This document shows positions 7,391-13,088 of a DNA stretch of 13,088 nucleotides, one piece after another. Position 1 is the stretch's first letter. Each line of letters starts with the position of its first letter. The stretch lies in NCBI GenBank assembly GCA_964632365.1, contig CAZWDR010000073.1:1-13088 (forward strand), in the 5' to 3' direction. The notes under the pieces are model-generated. The model did no database searches, was not told the DNA's origin, and worked only from the letters and a program-made list of their open reading frames with translations. This stretch comes from ZC4RG30 sp964632365 (lineage in GTDB: Bacteria > Pseudomonadota > Gammaproteobacteria > Steroidobacterales > Steroidobacteraceae). A program made the translations under genes and the position numbers.

Positions 7391-7487
7391 CGCGGCCTGC
7401 TCCAGACTTGCCGTTCGGAAGGCGATTGCTGCCTACTGTACCCTCCCCGCGCGCACCGCGGCAGCGATGATCCGTGACGAGGAACCC

Positions 7488-8117
7488 GTGTTCGAGAACA
7501 GCATCGTCCTGCTCGACTGGCTCGGCATCATCGCCTTCACGATCAGCGGCGCACTGGTCGCCGCGCGCAACCAGATGGACGCGGTCGGCTTCATCCTGCT
7601 GGGGACCGTCACGGGTATCGGTGGCGGCACCATCCGCGACCTGCTGCTGAACATCCACCCGGTGCTGTGGATCGAACGACCCGAGTACCTCGCGGTGTGC
7701 GCGTCCGTCTCGCTGGTGGTGTTTTTCATTGCGGACCGTTTCCACGCGCGGCGTCTGCGGCTGCTGCTCTGGGCGGACGCAGCAGGCCTTGCGCTGTTCG
7801 CCACGGTGGGCGCCGAGCGCGCCACCAGCAGCGGCACGTCCGCGCTGGTGGCGGTGGTCATGGGCGTCATCACCGCCTGCTTCGGCGGCATCATCCGGGA
7901 TGTGCTCGGCGAGGCCCGCTCGATCATCTTCTCGCACGAGATCTATGTGACGGCCGCGCTGGCCGCCGCCATGACATTCGTGGGGCTGCACCAGCTGGGT
8001 TGTCCGCGCGAACTGGCGGTGTTCGCTGCGGTCGGGACCGGTTTCGGACTGCGCGCAGGATCGCTGCGGTACGGGTGGTCGCTGCCGCACTACCGGCCGC
8101 GCCCCCGCGGGCCGTGA
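7488..8117 (+). CDS. Trimeric intracellular cation (TRIC) channel family protein, UPF0126/YadS-like
   Basis: An inner-membrane protein of 209 residues with two copies of the UPF0126 repeat and about seven hydrophobic segments. The repeat signature is seen twice: GIGGGTIRD (43-51) and CFGGIIRD (131-138), both after a SGALVAARNQMDAVGF- or LVAVVMGVITA-type helix. Characterised bacterial TRIC proteins are homotrimeric monovalent cation (K+) channels, and this one matches that family's length and layout. I start at GTG 7488 because GAGGA (7479-7483) lies just upstream; ATG at 7467 is open in frame but has no ribosome-binding site, and would add seven polar residues. The open frame extends far upstream into the divergent stress-protein gene, which is coincidental. 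It converges on the small membrane protein gene with only 4 bp between stop codons. Confidence 0.9.
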   Translation: MFENSIVLLDWLGIIAFTISGALVAARNQMDAVGFILLGTVTGIGGGTIRDLLLNIHPVLWIERPEYLAVCASVSLVVFFIADRFHARRLRLLLWADAAGLALFATVGAERATSSGTSALVAVVMGVITACFGGIIRDVLGEARSIIFSHEIYVTAALAAAMTFVGLHQLGCPRELAVFAAVGTGFGLRAGSLRYGWSLPHYRPRPRGP

Positions 8118-8121
8118 ATCG

Positions 8122-8385
8122 CTACTCGGCGACCGTGACCGTCACGTAGAGCGGTGCGTCGCCGGCGGGCTGCCGGGCCGGCGCGGTCGATGCTTCAGCG
8201 TCCCGGGCGCAGGCGGCTGCGTCGTCGGCGGGCGCACAATTGCCGGCCACCGCGGGATCCGCGGTTTGCGCTGGCAGCCCGGGCCGGTCGAACACCTGCA
8301 CCAGCAGGTAGATCGTGACCATGACCAACGCTGCGATGACGAGGTCTCGCCCGGTGGACTTCAGGACAGACTGGACTTTACGCAT
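8122..8385 (-). CDS. Small single-span membrane protein with acidic periplasmic tail
   Basis: An 87-residue predicted protein that I do not recognise. A basic N terminus (MRKVQSVLKSTGR) precedes one clear transmembrane helix (14-32, LVIAALVMVTIYLLVQVF). An acidic, Ala/Pro-rich tail with two cysteines (C50, C59) follows, ending VTVTVAE. The charge bias predicts N-in, C-out topology; the cysteines could form a periplasmic disulfide. The arrangement looks like real protein design rather than a chance frame, and it fills an otherwise empty stretch between convergent genes. No good ribosome-binding site precedes the ATG at 8385, so the start is uncertain. It is codirectional with, and 134 bp downstream of, the LuxR-type regulator; that gap (8386-8519) holds no gene, only GC-rich minor hairpins such as GCCGC-CTCGAT-GCGGC at 8405-8420. 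Confidence 0.6.
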   Translation of the reverse strand: MRKVQSVLKSTGRDLVIAALVMVTIYLLVQVFDRPGLPAQTADPAVAGNCAPADDAAACARDAEASTAPARQPAGDAPLYVTVTVAE

Positions 8386-8519
8386 GGTCGATCATGGTGG
8401 GGTCGCCGCCTCGATGCGGCAACCGGCAGCTTAGTGGACGCGCGGGTGCGGCGTCAGGCGGGCAGATGCCCCGGGTCGCCGGCGGTGCCGGGAAGCCCCG
8501 CCAGAGGGGTCGAGGGTGC

Positions 8520-9290
8520 TCAGTGCACCACCAGCGCACACAGCTCCAGCGGGCTGCGGACCTCCAGCCGCTCGTAGGCGCGTCGCCGGTACGTCAGCAC
8601 CGACGTCCGGCCGATGCCGAGGGCGAGCGCGGTGGCTTCCACACTGAGGCCGGCCGCGGCGCGGGCGCACACCTGCCGTTCCCGCGGCGTCAGAGTCCCG
8701 AAGCGCGTGGCGAAACGCTCCTCGAGCTGCTCGACTGACGGCGGGGTCGGCCGGCCGCGGTTCAGCGGCAGCATGGGCAGGGCGAGGCAGGCGATGCCCA
8801 CCAGCGCCGAAACCTCGGCCTCGCTGAAGCAGCCGTCAGAGACATGGCGCGCCACGTTCATCACGCGCCACGCGTCGGGTCCCCGCTGGACCACCGACAG
8901 CCGCTCGACGATGCCGGCCTCGTCGAACACGCGGCGCCGGAACTGCGCCGACGGGATCTGCGCCGGCCGTACCCGCTGCAGGGCCACGTCGGTGACGCGC
9001 GGCGCCGCGCGATAGGCTTCCGAAACGGGATCGAGCTGCTGGTACCACCGCAGGTAATCCGGAAACAGGTCCACCAGGCCCGGTTCGCCGAAGTAGTACT
9101 GCAGCGAGCTGCGCGCCTGGCCGGTGGCCTCGAACAGGTAGATGCGCCGCGCGCCGCCGGTGACCGCCAGCACCGAATCGCGCACCGTGGCACCGAAGTG
9201 GTCCTTGCCGACGGCGCCGAGCAGGCGCTCGTACATCGGCGCGTGGCCGGTGGACAGGCGCCAGTCCGTGATCTGCGTGATGTCGTACAC
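8520..9290 (-). CDS. LuxR-family transcriptional regulator (C-terminal HTH)
   Basis: A protein of 256 residues with a C-terminal LuxR/GerE helix-turn-helix at about 199-254: LTPRERQVCARAAAGLSVEATALALGIGRTSV followed by LTYRRRAYERLEVRSPLELCAL. The LTPRERQV opening and the Y-x-RR...LEV spacing are typical, although the recognition helix is divergent (GRTSVLTYR in place of the common TVKxH). The N-terminal 190 residues are not a receiver domain (no phospho-Asp pattern) and not clearly an acyl-homoserine-lactone domain; they may form a GAF-like sensor. The start is GTG at 9290 with an AGGGGGG run just upstream; ATG at codon 19 is an alternative. The gene diverges from the BKACE-transporter operon, and a 22-bp inverted repeat lies between them. 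By position it is the likely regulator of that operon and of itself, with the ligand perhaps being the imported compound. Confidence 0.9.
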   Translation of the reverse strand: MYDITQITDWRLSTGHAPMYERLLGAVGKDHFGATVRDSVLAVTGGARRIYLFEATGQARSSLQYYFGEPGLVDLFPDYLRWYQQLDPVSEAYRAAPRVTDVALQRVRPAQIPSAQFRRRVFDEAGIVERLSVVQRGPDAWRVMNVARHVSDGCFSEAEVSALVGIACLALPMLPLNRGRPTPPSVEQLEERFATRFGTLTPRERQVCARAAAGLSVEATALALGIGRTSVLTYRRRAYERLEVRSPLELCALVVH

Positions 9291-9339
9291 CTCAGCCCCC
9301 CTGCTCCCGATCTGCCGATGGTGCCCCTTTCCGGGCGCG

Positions 9340-9361
9340 CTGTCCTCTGGCGGGAGGACAG
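9340..9361. promoter_or_regulatory. 22-bp inverted repeat, probable LuxR-type operator
   Basis: CTGTCCTC (9340-9347) and GAGGACAG (9354-9361) are exact reverse complements around TGGCGG. It lies 49 bp from the regulator start and 57 bp from the BKACE start at 9419. The 20-22 bp two-fold form is what dimeric LuxR-type HTH proteins usually bind. A perfect 8-bp pair of arms is unlikely by chance within a 110-bp gap, so I read it as the shared operator. No clear -10/-35 could be assigned. Confidence 0.55.
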
Positions 9362-9405
9362 GTCCGCCTGCAGTGCTGCGCTAGATTTGCAGCCCACCCG
9401 ATGGC

Positions 9406-9412
9406 GGAGGAG
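9406..9412 (+). promoter_or_regulatory. Ribosome-binding site GGAGGAG that sets the BKACE start at GTG 9419
   Basis: GGAGGAG is near-perfect and ends 6 nt before GTG 9419. It lies inside the frame of the upstream ATG at 9401, which has no Shine-Dalgarno of its own. The shorter protein begins MLPGNKVIITCAING, close to the usual N terminus of the family. Confidence 0.6.
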
Positions 9413-9418
9413 CTGCCG

Positions 9419-10315
9419 GTGCTTCCCGGAAACAAGGTCATCATCACCTGCGCGATCAACGGCGGCATGCAGCAGGACCGCGACGGCGCGGTGATCCCGA
9501 AACAGCCGGATGAAATCGGCCTCGCCGCGGCACGGTGCCACGCCGCGGGTGCCTCGATGGTTCACGTCCATGCGCGCGACCCGAACGGCCGCAACAGCGG
9601 CGACCGGCAGATCTATGCCGAGATCATCCGGCAGATCCGCAAGCACTCCCCCATCCTGATCCAGACCACCAACGGCATCGGTGTGCGGCGCGATCCGGCC
9701 ACCGGCCAGTTCATCTGGCCCACCGATGCGGAGCGCCTGGGCCTGCTGACGCTGGAACCGCAGCAGGACCTCTATGGCATCGCCGCCGGATCGGCCGATT
9801 TCCACAACCCGGAAGGCGGCTACCCGGAAGAGACGCCCTATGTGAACTCGCCTGCACTGCTGAAGCAGACCATCCAGGCGGTCTATGCGAAAGGCTCCGC
9901 GCTGGAATACGAGGTCGTCGAGGCCAGCTCGCTGCATCGCCTGCTGCGCTACGCCAATGAGGGCCTGTTCGACCGCGACCGCGACAACATGTGGCTGCTG
10001 CACGGCGGCGGCTTCGGCGCAACGCCACCCATTGCGCGCAATGTGCTGTTCGCCATCGACGAGGGCCTGCGGCTGTTCCCCCGGGCGATCTGGGGCGTCA
10101 CCGCGACCGGTCGGGACATGTTCCGCATCGTGACGCTCGGCCTGTCACTGGGCTGTGACCTGGTGCGGGTCGGATTCGAGGATGGCATCCATCTTCCCGA
10201 CGGCAGCGTCGCGCAAGACAACAGCGACATGGTGCGGGCTGCGGCACGGATCGCGGCCATCTATGGCATGAAGCCTGCGACCGTCGAAGAGGCCCGGGCC
10301 CGATTCAGGATCTGA
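9419..10315 (+). CDS. Beta-keto acid cleavage enzyme (BKACE, DUF849; 3-keto-5-aminohexanoate cleavage enzyme-like)
   Basis: A cytosolic zinc enzyme of 298 residues from the BKACE family, which condenses a beta-keto acid with acetyl-CoA to give acetoacetate and a shorter acyl-CoA. It is a TIM-barrel protein matching Kce along its length. The metal-binding pair is H49-V-H51 in MVHVHARD, and the third zinc ligand is E254 in VRVGFEDGI. Also present are ITCAING (8-14), the substrate loop QTTNGIG (82-88), EYEVVEAS (163-170), LLHGGGFGATP (193-203) and WGVTATGRDM (225-234) with R232. The loops at 82-88 and 193-203 differ from Kce (where they read roughly QISTGGA and FVLGVPGG), so the substrate is probably not 3-keto-5-aminohexanoate. 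Candidates known elsewhere in the family include dehydrocarnitine and 3-oxo diacids. The start is GTG 9419 with GGAGGAG upstream; ATG 9401 is the alternative. The MFS gene follows 5 bp after the stop, surely one operon. Confidence 0.9.
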   Translation: MLPGNKVIITCAINGGMQQDRDGAVIPKQPDEIGLAAARCHAAGASMVHVHARDPNGRNSGDRQIYAEIIRQIRKHSPILIQTTNGIGVRRDPATGQFIWPTDAERLGLLTLEPQQDLYGIAAGSADFHNPEGGYPEETPYVNSPALLKQTIQAVYAKGSALEYEVVEASSLHRLLRYANEGLFDRDRDNMWLLHGGGFGATPPIARNVLFAIDEGLRLFPRAIWGVTATGRDMFRIVTLGLSLGCDLVRVGFEDGIHLPDGSVAQDNSDMVRAAARIAAIYGMKPATVEEARARFRI

Positions 10316-10320
10316 CCTCC

Positions 10321-11556
10321 ATGCCGCGTGCGCCGTGGACCTTCGCAGGACTCGAGGGCCGCGTGCTGCTGCTGATCGGCATGTGCTCGCTGCCGTTCTT
10401 CCTGGACTGCCTGATTCCCGCGCTGATGGGGCCGCTGGCCGCACCCATCTCGCAGTCGCTGTCACTGAGCCGGCCCGAACTGGGCGCCGTGTTCTCGGCG
10501 AACCTGGTGGGTCAGTGCCTGGGCCTGGTGACCATCCCGCTGGCCGCCAGCCGCCTGGGCCATCGCGGCATCATCCTGTGGACCACGCTGGGTTTCGGCC
10601 TCAGCCAGGGGCTGACCGCCTTCGTCACGGACCGCGACACACTGGTGGCATCGCGTTTCATCACCGGCGTGTTCCTGGGGGGCGCGCTGCCGAGCTGCGT
10701 GGCAGCCGTGACGCAGGGCACGCCGCGGGCGCGCCGCGGCCTTGCGACGATGCTGCTGTTCACAGCCTTCGGACTGGGTGGCGCGATGGCAGGCTTTCTC
10801 GGAAGCCTGTTCGTCGACGGCGAGCTGTGGCGCCAGGCCTTCGTCGTCACCGGCATCGCCTGCCTGCTGACCTTCGCCGCGTGCTGGCGCTGGCTCGAAG
10901 AGCCGCCGCCTGAGCCGGTACCCGCAATGGCTGTGCCCCGTGATGATGGGGTTCCTCCGGTCCGCAGCCGTCTGGTCGACATCGTCAGGCCACCAATGCT
11001 CGCCGGCACCCTGCTGCTGTGGCTGATGTTCATCTGCGCGCTCACCATCTACTACTGCCTGAGTTCATGGCTGCCGACGCTGCTGGTGGACATCGGCCGC
11101 AGCCCGCGTCTTGCGGCGGTCGCGGTCGGCAGCTACACCAGTGGCGGCGTGGTGGCTGGACTGCTGATCGGTCCGCTGATCGACCGCTTCGGTGCGCACC
11201 GCATCCTGGGCCTGTTCTTCGCGATCTCCGCGGTGCTGCTGTTCGCCATCGGGCAGTGGCTCCGGACCCTGGCGGACTGGCCGCTGCTGCTGCTGCTCGC
11301 TTCGTGCGGATTCTTCATGCTCGGCGCATATGGTGGCATCAATGTCGTGCTGGCCGGCTACTACCCCAGCACGCTGCGGGCACTGGGGATCGGCTGGGCC
11401 AAAAGCGTCGGGCGCCTCGGCACCATCCTGCCGCCGATCGCCATCGGATACGCACTCGCGGCGGGCATGACGGCGCAGACGATCGTCTCGCTGTTCGCGG
11501 TCCCTGCGGCACTGATCGTCGTGGCGCTGGTGCTGATCCCGCGGCGCCAGGCGTAG
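10321..11556 (+). CDS. MFS transporter, aromatic acid:H+ symporter (AAHS)-like
   Basis: An inner-membrane carrier of 411 residues with about 12 hydrophobic segments and a polar central loop at 192-222. The C-terminal half contains YYPSTLRALGIGWAKSVGRLGTILPP (347-372), the strongly conserved AAHS pattern of PcaK/MhpT-type carriers. The loop motif GPLIDRFGAHR (284-294) is the second-half copy of MFS motif A. The first-half copy reads IPLAASRLGHRG (72-83), with Ser where the usual Asp stands. In helix 1 the family's DGxD motif is reduced to a single acid, D29 (FFLDCLIP). Such carriers import aromatic or other small carboxylates with protons. It starts at ATG 10321, 5 bp after the BKACE stop, so it is translationally linked and probably imports the BKACE substrate or its precursor. 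The gene converges on the lipoprotein gene with 12 bp between. Confidence 0.9.
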   Translation: MPRAPWTFAGLEGRVLLLIGMCSLPFFLDCLIPALMGPLAAPISQSLSLSRPELGAVFSANLVGQCLGLVTIPLAASRLGHRGIILWTTLGFGLSQGLTAFVTDRDTLVASRFITGVFLGGALPSCVAAVTQGTPRARRGLATMLLFTAFGLGGAMAGFLGSLFVDGELWRQAFVVTGIACLLTFAACWRWLEEPPPEPVPAMAVPRDDGVPPVRSRLVDIVRPPMLAGTLLLWLMFICALTIYYCLSSWLPTLLVDIGRSPRLAAVAVGSYTSGGVVAGLLIGPLIDRFGAHRILGLFFAISAVLLFAIGQWLRTLADWPLLLLLASCGFFMLGAYGGINVVLAGYYPSTLRALGIGWAKSVGRLGTILPPIAIGYALAAGMTAQTIVSLFAVPAALIVVALVLIPRRQA

Positions 11557-11568
11557 GTCGGTGCCGGC

Positions 11569-12057
11569 TCAGTTCGTCTTCAGTACCGCCGCTGCATCCA
11601 GCACGACCAGCTCCGCACAGCTCTGCGGGGGATCCTGCAGCGGGCCCACCGTGCACACCGCCCGCGACAGCGTCACCTCCCGCACGCCCTCGCAAGGCGC
11701 CCCGAAAATCCCCAGCTGCAATGCGCGGACCTCGCCGGCTGCGAAGTCACCCAGCACCTGGTAGTCGGAGATCGAGCCGAAGCCCTGCGTCTGCGCCATC
11801 CATGCCGCCTGCACGTTGAGGGCCGGGGTGCCGGTGTCATTGCGGGCGGTTACCGTGAGAGTGCAACGCCGACCTTCATCCACCGTGTCGGCGCGATCGA
11901 CACGCAGCATCAGGCGTCCCGCGGCCGTCGCCGGCGCCGGCGCCGACGCGGGCGCCGGCGCCGCGCCGTCTCCGGCATCGCCAGGCGCGCCGCATGCAGC
12001 CAGCGCGACACTGACCAATGCGGGTATCAGCATCCCGTGACCATTGATCCAGCGCAT
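11569..12057 (-). CDS. Small lipoprotein with four conserved-looking cysteines
   Basis: A 162-residue predicted lipoprotein. The signal sequence ends in a lipobox L19-A-A-C22 (SVALAACGAPG), so the mature protein starts at C22 and is lipid-anchored. A low-complexity Gly/Ala/Pro/Ser linker follows (23-47), then a globular, beta-rich domain of about 110 residues (RLMLRVDRADTVDEGRRCTLTVTARNDT...). It has cysteines at 65, 122, 135 and 147 that could form two disulfides, and the repeated short strands suggest a small immunoglobulin-like fold; that is an inference. I do not recognise a named family. The start is firm, as GGAGAAG lies just upstream of ATG 12057. The gene lies 43 bp downstream of ilvD on the same strand and may be read through from it. 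Confidence 0.82.
   Translation of the reverse strand: MRWINGHGMLIPALVSVALAACGAPGDAGDGAAPAPASAPAPATAAGRLMLRVDRADTVDEGRRCTLTVTARNDTGTPALNVQAAWMAQTQGFGSISDYQVLGDFAAGEVRALQLGIFGAPCEGVREVTLSRAVCTVGPLQDPPQSCAELVVLDAAAVLKTN
11933..11962. repeat. Twin GGCGCCGGCGCC palindromes inside the lipoprotein linker
   Basis: GGCGCCGGCGCC occurs at 11933-11944 and again at 11951-11962, with GACGCG between. Each copy is a perfect palindrome and together they can fold as one long GC hairpin. They encode the Ala/Pro linker of the lipoprotein and may be a length-variable low-complexity tract. Confidence 0.7.
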
Positions 12058-12071
12058 CGCTTCTCCGGCTT

Positions 12072-12091
12072 CAGATCCAGATTCCAGATTC
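12072..12091. repeat. Three short tandem units CAGATC / CAGATTC / CAGATTC
   Basis: A 6- to 7-bp unit is repeated three times in the 43-bp gap between the ilvD stop and the lipoprotein ribosome-binding site. It is AT-richer than its surroundings. No function is implied; it may be a small slippage product. Confidence 0.45.
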
Positions 12092-12100
12092 AGGCGGACA

Positions 12101-13088
12101 CTAGTCCTTCAGAAGCTCAGGATCGCGCACCGCACCCTTGTCGGCGCTCGTGACCAGCTTTGCATACGCCTTCAGCGCGAGGCTCACCTGCCGCTTGCGC
12201 GGCGTGGTCGGCTTCCATCCCTGTGCAGCCTGCGCGGCACGGCGGCGCGCAAGCTCCTCGTCGCTGACATCCACGCGGATGGTCCGGCCGGGAATGTCGA
12301 TCACGATGACATCCCCGCTGTGCACCAGACCGATGGTGCCACCCTCCGCCGCCTCTGGAGAGACATGGCCGATCGAAAGGCCTGCGGTGCCACCCGAAAA
12401 GCGCCCGTCAGTGACCAGCGCGCAGGCCTTGCCCAGTCCTCGCGACTTCAGATAGCTGGTTGGATAGAGCATCTCCTGCATGCCCGGGCCGCCGCGCGGC
12501 CCTTCATAGCGGATCAGCACCACATCGCCGGCCTGCACGCGATTGGTGAGGATGGCTTCGACTGCGGCATCCTGGCTCTCGACCACGAAGGCCGGGCCGC
12601 TGAACTTCAGGATCGACTCATCCACGCCGGCTGACTTCACGATGCAGCCGCGCTCGGCAAGATTGCCCCACAGAACCGCGAGTCCGCCGTCCTGGCGGTA
12701 TGCGCCCTCTCGCGAGCGGATGCAGCCGTTCAGCCGGTCCGTGTCGAGATCCGGATAACGGCACGACTGCGAGAACGCCTTCTGCGTGCGGACACCGGCC
12801 GGTCCGGCGCGGAAAAATTCCCGTACCGAGGCGTCCGCGGTGCGCATCAGATCCCACTTCTCCAGCGCCGCGGCCATCGACGGCGCGTGCACCACGGGCA
12901 CGTCGGTCTTCAGCAGGCCGGCGCGGTCGAGCTCGCCGAGGATCGACATCACGCCACCGGCCCGGTGCACATCCTCCATGTGGTAGTGGCTCGATGGCGC
13001 GACCTTGCACAGCACCGGCACGGCGCGTGACAGGCGGTCGATGTCGGCCATGCGGAAGTCGATGTCGCCTTCCTGTGCGGCGGCCAGG
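12101..13088 (-). CDS. ilvD: Dihydroxy-acid dehydratase IlvD, C-terminal part (runs off the window)
   Basis: The frame is open from the right edge to a TAG at 12101-12103, giving about 328 residues. It is thus the C-terminal half of a protein that is about 616 residues long in E. coli. IlvD is the iron-sulfur enzyme that dehydrates 2,3-dihydroxy acids to 2-keto acids for valine, isoleucine, leucine and pantothenate synthesis in the cytosol. Match to the E. coli type is strong throughout: LCKVAPSSHYHMEDVHRAGG, GELDRAGLL, FRAGPAGVRTQKAFSQSCR, NGCIRSREGAY, GCIVKSAGVDESILKFSGPA, RYEGPRGGPGMQEMLYPTS, and VTDGRFSGGTAGLSIGHVSPEA, whose GRFSG serine (near 12395) is the proposed catalytic base of this family. 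The C terminus TSADKGAVRDPELLKD is also typical. The cluster-binding cysteines lie in the missing N-terminal half. The Met codon at 13051 is internal, not the start. Confidence 0.97.
   Translation of the reverse strand, partial: LAAAQEGDIDFRMADIDRLSRAVPVLCKVAPSSHYHMEDVHRAGGVMSILGELDRAGLLKTDVPVVHAPSMAAALEKWDLMRTADASVREFFRAGPAGVRTQKAFSQSCRYPDLDTDRLNGCIRSREGAYRQDGGLAVLWGNLAERGCIVKSAGVDESILKFSGPAFVVESQDAAVEAILTNRVQAGDVVLIRYEGPRGGPGMQEMLYPTSYLKSRGLGKACALVTDGRFSGGTAGLSIGHVSPEAAEGGTIGLVHSGDVIVIDIPGRTIRVDVSDEELARRRAAQAAQGWKPTTPRKRQVSLALKAYAKLVTSADKGAVRDPELLKD

Noticed and set aside
6921..7487. Long N-terminal extension of the TRIC-type channel frame
   Set aside because: It runs antisense through the stress-protein gene, is rich in Arg/Ser/Ala as shadow frames are, and the channel family begins at VFENSIVLLDWLG.
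7391..7487. Possible promoter TTGCCG ... TACTGT in the Usp/TRIC divergent gap
   Set aside because: The spacing of about 20 bp is too long and the -10 match is poor, so it is not callable by eye.
8861..10003. 380-codon minus-strand frame across the LuxR-BKACE divergent region
   Set aside because: It overlaps two strongly supported genes in the wrong frame, and its sequence is low-complexity Arg/Ala-rich toward the end.

Overview
High-GC proteobacterial chromosomal DNA (about two thirds G+C by eye), densely packed with Shine-Dalgarno-led genes and gaps under 200 bp. The E. coli-type dihydroxy-acid dehydratase at the right edge, an AAHS-type aromatic-acid transporter, a BKACE-family enzyme and a quinohaemoprotein dehydrogenase suggest an environmental gammaproteobacterium, perhaps near Xanthomonadales/Steroidobacterales. 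That placement is an inference. I saw no tRNA, rRNA, CRISPR array, transposase, IS end or attachment site.

Left block (1-5416), all minus strand, reading right to left: a secreted PQQ-dependent dehydrogenase with a fused cytochrome c domain; a 10-bp hairpin; an unrecognised 304-residue single-span envelope protein; an LpxL-like acyltransferase lacking the family's catalytic acid; and a secreted serine hydrolase of the beta-lactamase/NylB type. A QorB-like NAD(P)-binding protein diverges from the dehydrogenase across a 187-bp region.

Middle block (6497-8385): a tandem universal stress protein (minus), a divergent TRIC/UPF0126 membrane channel (plus), and a small single-span membrane protein (minus) converging on it.

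Right block (8520-11556) is the most coherent unit. A LuxR-type regulator (minus) diverges from a two-gene plus-strand operon, a BKACE (DUF849) beta-keto acid cleavage enzyme followed 5 bp later by an AAHS-type MFS transporter. The divergent region holds a perfect 8-6-8 inverted repeat of 22 bp, the size expected of a LuxR-family operator. Together these look like a self-contained, regulated import-and-cleavage cassette for an unidentified carboxylic or beta-keto acid.

The window ends with a small cysteine-containing lipoprotein and the C-terminal half of ilvD, both minus strand. Most starts were picked by ribosome-binding site: four of my starts (1103, 5416, 7488, 9419) are shorter than the longest open frame.
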